Below are positions 13,101-22,100 of a stretch of 64,000 nucleotides of DNA, one piece after another (position 1 is the first letter of the stretch; every line of letters begins with the position of its first letter). Under the pieces are notes generated by a model. It was not told the DNA's origin and ran no database searches. It saw only the letters and a program-made list of their open reading frames with translations. The DNA comes from Echinarachnius parma (lineage: Eukaryota; Echinodermata; Echinoidea; Clypeasteroida; Echinarachniidae), in assembly GCA_037951105.1 (NCBI GenBank), contig JBAMJV010010674.1, positions 62,001 to 126,000 on the forward strand, read 5' to 3'. Made by a program: the position numbers and the translations under genes.

Positions 13101-16100
13101 ACTGTAGAAATATTGTGGTAAGATCAAATCTTAAACAATCATTGGTTATAAAATTATGAGCAGTTGTCTAGAGGGTAGTTACTGTTTGTGTTTGGTATAG
13201 TTGGAAAGAATCAGGTTTGAATTTGTACAGATTGCAAATCATGTTAATATTGCATGAATTTCTGATGCATAGAAACATTACATTCATTGAAAAGGGATAC
13301 CTGTAGATATTTGCTTTCATAATTGATGTACAAGTTTGCAATTTGAACTTGAACTTGAAAGATTTTATTCAAGAAAAGATCTCCACCTAGGCCCTGTTGC
13401 AGAGAGAGACATTTTCTGCATTTCAACCAATCAGATGTGTGCATTTAGAACATTTGATCTGACTCACAATTGATTTATCTCTTTCTGCAACAGGGCCATG
13501 GTCAGGTTGGAAACATGTGGTATCATTAGAATGTCATTTGTCTGGATTGCTATTGTATGGGGATTAGCAGGTCTATTTAACAGTGGTGAGCCAGAGTGTG
13601 AATAGGCTCTAATCCTGACTTTGAAAAGGTCTTTTTCATACAATACACCCCTATAGAATTCTTGGACATGGGTGTAGGTCTAAAATAATTCAATTTTACA
13701 TGAAATTTGCAAACTTAAAACAAGGCTGTAGAAAAAACAAGAAATAATACATCTCCAATTCTTTCATATGTTGTAGATATTATATCAAGCCAAGATTTAA
13801 GCCAAACAAATTCTCAAGATTATTTGATCCACGAGGTGAAACGGAAGGTCGAAGCCTAAGGTCAAAGGTTATCGTATCCAAACTCGCTCATGCATGAAAA
13901 CAAATGGCATACATGGATTGCATATAACATCCCCAGTCCAATGACACCATTAAAAAACAAATTGACCCAACGGTTAACGGACAATGGCGATTTGAAAAAC
14001 GGTGCCCACGCCCATTTTTGATAAAACTACCCCCGAAGAATCGACCATAGCGCCAAAACCGTTGGCCGGATTGGGCTAAAACTTAAATCTGTGCGCTTTG
14101 AAAGGTTGAAATATCATACATACCAAATACATTGTATTAGCAAATTTGAAGGGGGTACGATGAAAATTTTCACTTTTTTTGGGTGATTTGACATGGAATG
14201 ACCCTGAAACACTATACAGGTTTCCCTAATCCCTAGCCAATGTATTAAGAGAATATTAGAGTAATTTTGAGCAAATCAAATGTGCTGATTCCTTAGAACG
14301 TTTTCCTCTTTAATTTCAGAGTTGGTATGGCTGGTGGACTACTGGTCAGCTTCCCCTGCCCACATGTATGCCAGCAAGGAGATGCTGGACAGTGAAACAC
14401 TCTACAGGTTTCCCTAATCCCTAGCCAATGTATTAAGAGAATATTAGAGTAATTTTGAGCAAATCAAATGAGCTGATTCCTTAGAACGTTTTCCTCTTTA
14501 ATTTCAGAGTTGGTATGGCTGGTGGACTACTGGTCAGCTTCCCCTGTCCACATGTATGCCAGCAAGGAGATGCTGGACAATTTGTCTGACCGTCACGCCT
14601 TGCTAGTGGTCAACCACAAACAGGACGTCGACTGGCTGGTCATCTGGCAGCTGGCAGACAGATTTGGATTAATGCGGGTATGTACACTAATCACTTACCC
14701 TGATGCACTCATCATTATTATCACAATAATCAAAGGGGTAATATCCCCATATTAAATTGAACAATTACCAACATTATTTATTTTTGAATCAACATTGATC
14801 ATCATTGTTATCATCGCCATGATTATACCACCACCATGATTATACCGCCACCATCAGCAACACCATCAGCACCACCTTACTTCAGATCATCATCATCGTC
14901 ATCGTCATCATCACCATCACCATCACCATCATCACCACCATCACCATCATCACCATCATCACCACCATCATCACCAACACCACCACCACAACCACCACCA
15001 CCACCACCACCACCACCACCACCACCACCACCACCACCACCACCACCACCACCACCACCACCACCACCACCACCACCACCACCACCACCACCACCACCAC
15101 CACCACCACCACCACCACCACCACCACCACCACCACCACCACCACCACCACCACCACCACCACCACCACCACCACCACCACCACCACCACCACCACCACC
15201 ATCATCTTCTACATTATCATAACAAATAAAATGATTCATTATCATTTATTTGTTGTCCAGAAAAGTTCATGCCAGTTTTTGTCGCAATCTCGAGAAATGC
15301 CTTTGTTTGGGCTGATCAGTAGTTACTAAAAGATATAAAGTAATCTAATAATAAGTAAAAGATCGCAAGATGCAGGCACAAATGCATTTGTTTATTCTAA
15401 TGCCATCATGTACTTGAAATAACAAAATGTATGTTTATGTAGCGCGTGGGTTGTTGGCCTTGATTGTGGATAGATTAGAAGCAAGGTATACAAACATTGT
15501 TAGTTGATCTTTGTGTAAAGGTCATGTTTACTCAGAGTACAACATCCTATCCTTCCTTTTCTGAGTTAAACATGATTCGTGTTGGGCATGTGAATATGAC
15601 CTTCTTGAGCACAGAATGTTATTAAAAATACACGTCAAGTTTGTTTGTAATTTGTTTCTTAGTGTAGATCATTAAAAAAAAATACACAGGGGCTCAGCCG
15701 CTCAGGGTGAGTAAGCCCCCAATTGCCAGAAAAGAGCCCCCCCCCCCCAAAAAAAAATAAAATCATAAAAGACTTGCTGTATTAAATTTGAAGAAACAAT
15801 TCAATGCAAAACAAAACAAATTTTAGAAGGTGAGCTTGAAAGCCCTCCAAAAAGAATGTTAATTGTTTTTCCTGACAGAGTAGGCAGGGCTCGACACTAG
15901 CCCGCTTGCCCAGGGCAAGTAAAAATCGATGTCGGGCAAGTAAAATGTCATAAATTGTCTAGTTTGCTTGCCTGATCTGGCAACTAAATAATTTTTCAAC
16001 TATGAGTGAACAATCAAATTTCATAGGTGTAAATCTCATCTAGAAGTAAGAGGGCAAGTAAATTTTTTATTTTGAGACTAGTCAAATGTACACATTTGTG

Positions 16101-19100
16101 ATTTTACTTGACCAAACAGGCCAGTACAGACAAAAGTTAGTGTGGAGGCTTGGAGTAGATCTATTCTCATTCTTATTCGGACTAAAATTGCCTCACATCT
16201 AGCATATGAATGTGACCTTGTGTGGACAGTATGTTGGATCAAAATTATAGATTTGTAGACACGACTTTAAATATATATAAAGTTTGTTTTGGGTTCATAG
16301 TTTTGTTCCGGCCGTGATGGGTAGATTTGTTTTGTTATATCTTTTTAAAGATCATGAGTAGAACATTCTTTCTATTCCTGATTTGCTTATCATCTGCCTG
16401 TAAAAGTGACTTTGTAGGGACATACAGATTGAAGATTTCCCAGCAAAATACATTGAAAGCCAATTTTGAAAAAGTTAAAGTAAGGCCACAATAGTGATGC
16501 AAAATACATTTAATGCCTGTCAAATGATACCACTCTTTTGTTGAGAAAATATTGAACAAAAATGTTGTGAAAATGTGTTTAATTTGTTTGTTCTTACAAA
16601 TGTTTGATGAAAAAGAATGCCTTTCAAAGTTTCAAATTACACTTTTCTCATTACATATCAATATATTAAAGTTACCATCAACATCTAATGATTATTTATC
16701 ATGATTGAGCATTTTCATAACCGTTATATTTTTAAAATCAGGCTGTATAATTGATTCCCAGAGAAGTAGATATGTGTAACAACTTTAATTTTGGGTTTGT
16801 CAAAAACGATGAATGTATTTTACAGTTTTGTAATTTATTGAACTTACTTCAATTGTATTCCTTTTATTCCCACAGAATGTATATTATTTTGAATTGTTAA
16901 TAAATCCTTCATTCGTTTGTTCATACAGGGAGCTAAATGTTTGATGAAGAAAGAAATCAAGTTTATGCCTTTCTTCGGCTGGTCCTTCTATCTCACGGAG
17001 CAGCTCTTCGTCAACAGGAACTATGCCAAAGACAAAAGCAGCCTGTTGAGCCAGCTGAAAAACATCACCACATATCACTTCCCTACAGTGGTAAGAGCCT
17101 GGAGACACCCCCCCCCCCCCCCCCCTCATCAACAGGAATAGTTAGGGTCTGAAATGTCTGGAAATGTCCTAAAATGCAATTGTTAAAGCTCTCGTATTTA
17201 CGTAAACATTAGTTCTATGTATTGATTAGCTAGCTGAAAGGTCAATGAAGTTTTCATAAAAGTAACAACACACTTAAAGGGGCATTCCCTCTTTTGCAAG
17301 CCAAAAATAATAACAAATATAAGTTGCCATATTAACCTCAAATATTATAGATCATGATTTTTAAAATTTATTCTGAAAAGATTAGGACTTGACAATGTAT
17401 TTTGGTGGAGTTATGAATTTTATGATTTTTGTTATTACCTATAGATTAATAAAATGTTGGACGACGGTTTAATAACCAAACCTCACAATAATCTGTCTAG
17501 CTCCCTCTACGTTCGTTGGATATAGTATGAATGTGATGCCCACCACCCATAATATATAGCGCCACCCACGAGAGAGATCTGCACAACGAGAGAGATCTGT
17601 ACAACAGCAGTGATCGCTATGAATGATGGCACCTACGGCTATGCAATTTCATACGCAGCATAATACAAGTATTATACAGATCTGTACCAAATTTGAAGCA
17701 TTTTGAAATTTTTGGTAAAGAGGGAATGTCCCTTTAATACAAGCCTCCACACTAACTTCTGTCTGTACTTGCCTGTTCGGGCAAGTAAAATCATACATTT
17801 TGACATTTTACATGCCCCAATAATGTAATAATGCAATGTAAAATTTACTTGCCCTCTTACTTATAGATATAGCACATACAGTCAAACCTGTCTATAGTGG
17901 CCACCCAAGGGAGACAAGAAATGTGGCCACTGTAGACAGGTGACAGGTTACACTGTTTTTCTCTGCAAGGGATCACTTTGAGTGGCCACTATAGGCAGGT
18001 TGGCTGCTATAGACAGGTGGCCGCTAAGACAGGTTTGACTGTATATGAAAATACATTGTTCTCTTGTAGTTGAACAATTATTTAGTTGCCCAATCGGGCA
18101 AGAATTTATGACATTTTACTTGCCCAACACCAATTTTTACTTGCCGTCTCAAGTGCTAATGTCGAGCCCTGCTTAATAAATTGCGCTGATTGAGGTAGGA
18201 GTACCTATTATTCATACCACAATGTACATCTCTTGAAGGCCTAGTCACATATGTTGGGTTTCCAATCTGCCTAAGGTCAAACTCCCGGTGAAAACATATT
18301 TGTACGTTGCTTTATTTAGTGCTCACCACATGGCAACCCGGCACAATTCCATAACTCAATTTAAATATGTGCTAGCCACGCTTTGTAGGGCAATAGCTCG
18401 AGCTACAGCAATGCTCAAAATGAGTACTGGCCTGCTGGCCCATAGCCACTAAATATAAAACTAAATAAAAAACAAATTCAACCGAAATCACTTGGAGCTT
18501 TTACACTTTTCTTGTACCTTGTTGCTTGGCTTATGGTAACAGAAGAATAAAATGGGTTTTGATTTTTCAAATGTCTCCCTAATTATGGAGATATTTATTA
18601 TATCTGTATAATACATCCCCCATAGTATCCAAATTTGGATACTTATATTCGGGATAAAAGCAGACATCGATTCACCCTTTTTTTTCCCTAGGTTTTTTTC
18701 ACTTTTTCTATGAAAATCTCACATATCCTTCTCGAGAATCTTACAATGATATTGGTATATGATTGAAGTCTCAAATATCACATTTGGCAACAAATATTAG
18801 GATCACTTTAATTCCACTTTAATTCCACCATCTCAAACGAGCAAACATTAATAACATTTATAGTTTGTTTCGTTTTTTTGGGCTACGCCTACCAGATTCA
18901 GGTTTTGGGCCACTAGAATATGAAGATGTTGTTTTTACTTTCCAAATCGGGCCACAAGGTAAAAGAGTTAATTTCTTGCATTGGCTAGAGTAAATTGCAC
19001 AATTTTCTTCTTACGATGTCAAAGGGGTACAGCACTTTTAGGTGAATATCACATCATTCGTTCTCTTCGTTTATTTAGACCCTGATATTCTCCGATGGTG

Positions 19101-22100
19101 CTTATAGTGCACTAGGTCATGCTAGAGTATGATTATCCTCTTGTAAAGAGGAATACAGTGCCTATTCTTAATTCATTTTTGTTCTCTTTTTTTTTTAGAC
19201 CATGATATTCTGCGAAGGTACAAGATACACGCAGGAGAAATATGAGAAGAGTTTAGCCTTTGCGAAGGAGAGAGGGCTTCCTGAGCTGAAGCATCACTTG
19301 GTGCCCAGGACTAAGGGCTTCAATCTATGCATAGAGGCATTTAAGGGCAAAGGTACATATATATGTTTGCTATTAAAGTCATACCTGTAAAGTGTCCAAA
19401 TCCACGAAAATTACTTGGAGCTTCCTCGTTTTTCTTCTACCGTGTTGTTTAGCTTATGGTAAGAGAAGAATAAAATAGGGTTTGATTTTTTCAAATGTCC
19501 CTTTAGTATGAAGATAATTATCATTGAAAATCATTATTTCTAAAGCGTTAATTAACGCAATTGAAAAAAAGTACAATTGTTGTAGCTAAACGTGTCCGCA
19601 TTGCAGCATGCGTGGGAACATTCCGGAGATTGAACTTTGAGCCGAGCGAGTGCAAATTCCATGAATTCTGTACTACGTGTGTAAACATACACAGGTGCGA
19701 ATATCCCAAACGGATCATTCATTACTGCGACAAATGTATGGCAGACCATCAGTATTCGGTGATAAAATATGAACTCAATATTCGTTTTTTTCACTAGGTT
19801 AAACGGTGTTCGTTTTCTTTCAAACTTTCACAAATCTTTCAATTGTATTTTACAATGATATTGATATAGGATTGAAGTCTCAAATGTCATTTTGTGCAAT
19901 ATCTGACACTTTACAGGTATCACTTTAAGGTTTTAGTAAATAATTATTTGATTTATGCTTGTTTTGTTGTACTATTTACTTTGTTACCATGTGAAAATTT
20001 TCATTAATTTTGTTAATGAAATGAAATATAACAATCAAATCAAATAAAACAATCAAATCAAATCAAATAAATCTTATAAGATAAAATTGAATAGAATCAT
20101 TGTGTGTATTTGCGTGTAATCTTGTAACATTCTCCAGATCGTGAGGGGGGGGGGGGGGGGCTAAAATGGCCCCCCCTCGACATTTTTCGCGATAATTTTT
20201 TAACGCGAAAAAAACTTGCGCTGAAATTTCATGACTTTTTTCTATTGGGTCTTGCGCATCTTTTGAAATAAAATTTTTGAAAATCGGACCTACCGTTATG
20301 AAGTCACATGACCTTTTGTCTATGCATGTCAGCCCGAAAATTGCTAAATTTTGTGATTTGTGTACAAAACATGGAAATATCAGTTTTCATAAAAAGAGAT
20401 ATATCATGGTTATTTGGTCTTGTTTACGTTTTAGGCGTTTGTTTTGGGGTTCATAGTAGTTGATTTATCGTTAGAAATAAAATAAACAACAAAAACAATA
20501 AAATACATAAGCTAAAAAAACAAAGAAATACATAAGAAATTATAAAAACAATAGAAAACATAAGGAAGAACCTGGCTCTTCCAAATTTTTTGGTTGTATT
20601 ATTATTCAAAATGGTCTAAAGAACATATGTAGTGAAAACCAATGTTCAATTATGAAGAATATATGATTTATGGGTAAAAATATGAATTTATGACATTATT
20701 TGCATAAATTACCATAATTATGCAAAAATAATGCATTTTTCTAAAAATTTAAAATTACCATAGCATTCTATACACTTCACTAAACATGCGTGCAAGTTTT
20801 CGCGGCGAACGGCCGCTTCGCAGCCGAGATCTTAGGGGGGGGGCCAAATTAGCCCCCCCCCCCCCCCCCCCCCCGGGCTATGCATTTTCAAAATAGCCCG
20901 GGCTTTATAGGGTTAATACTTGGCTGGCAAGGTTGGCTCGTTCTTTTTATTTTCTTTGTTTTAATTTTTCACTTTCTTGGCCAAAAGTAATATCTATTTT
21001 TGTGGAAAATTTCATAGAGTTTTATTAAACAGAGTCAATCAAACTGATATGTAATTTGCCTATAGATGACAAAAAGTACTCCAAAGTTGTGTACTACTTA
21101 TGGCCCGGTCAGATATCAACGGATAGCGGAAACGTATGCCCAACGAATATTTAGACAATTTGCGAAATTTAATTATCCGGTGATGAAAGTCGTCTCCATT
21201 GCTTCATGTACTAAACATAGAACAACGTACATCACCGGACAAGGAACGGACAAGAAATGCATAGAACGGATGGAAAATTTAGCTCTCCGTTTCACATACG
21301 TTTGCACAATCCGTTGATATGTGACCGGGCTATGATAGGATAAATTGTAGAAATTTTCGAAAGTATTTTTGATTGCATTGCATGTCAACAAGTCATTTAA
21401 TTTTGCTTTTTACTTTTTCAGGACTTGACCTATTAACAATAATTATTAGAGAATGTTTGTTTAAACTGAAATAAAATGATCTTCAATAGGATTATTCATT
21501 TTGTTTTGTTTTGCAGTTCCAGTTATATACGATACAACAATAGCTTACCAGGATAATGTGGAGCCATCGATATATGACCTCTTGTGTGGGAAAAAATATG
21601 ACTTTCACGCATACTGCAGGTAAGTAATAATGCCAATAATGATGTACACATGTATTCAATGATAATAATAATGATACTACAAATAATAATAATAACAATG
21701 ATACAAATAATAACAACGATGATGGTGGTGGTGGTGGTGGTGGTGATGGTGATGGTGGTGGTGATAATGATGATGGTGATGATGAGGATGATGAGATGAT
21801 TGATGATGATGATGGTGATGTTGATGGCGACGGTGATGGTGATGGTGATGGTGATGATGATGAGATGATTGATGATGATTGATGATGATGGTGATGATGA
21901 TGGCAACGGTGATGGTGATGGTGATGATGAGGATGATGAGATGATTGATGATGATGATGGTGATGATGATGGTGATGATGATGGCGACGGTGATGGTGAT
22001 GATGGTGATGGAGATGATGATGGTGATTGTGATGGTCGTGGTGGTGGAGTCTGTGGCAGTGCTGGTGCTTCTATAAAAAAAAAAACTTTTAAAAGCAGGA

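Noticed and set aside
14880-15205. A collagen-like or extensin-like gene
   Set aside because: No splice or start context and pure trinucleotide DNA.
14836-15245. Long proline-, glycine- or valine-rich open frames
   Set aside because: They are translations of a (CCA)n microsatellite in an acyltransferase intron.
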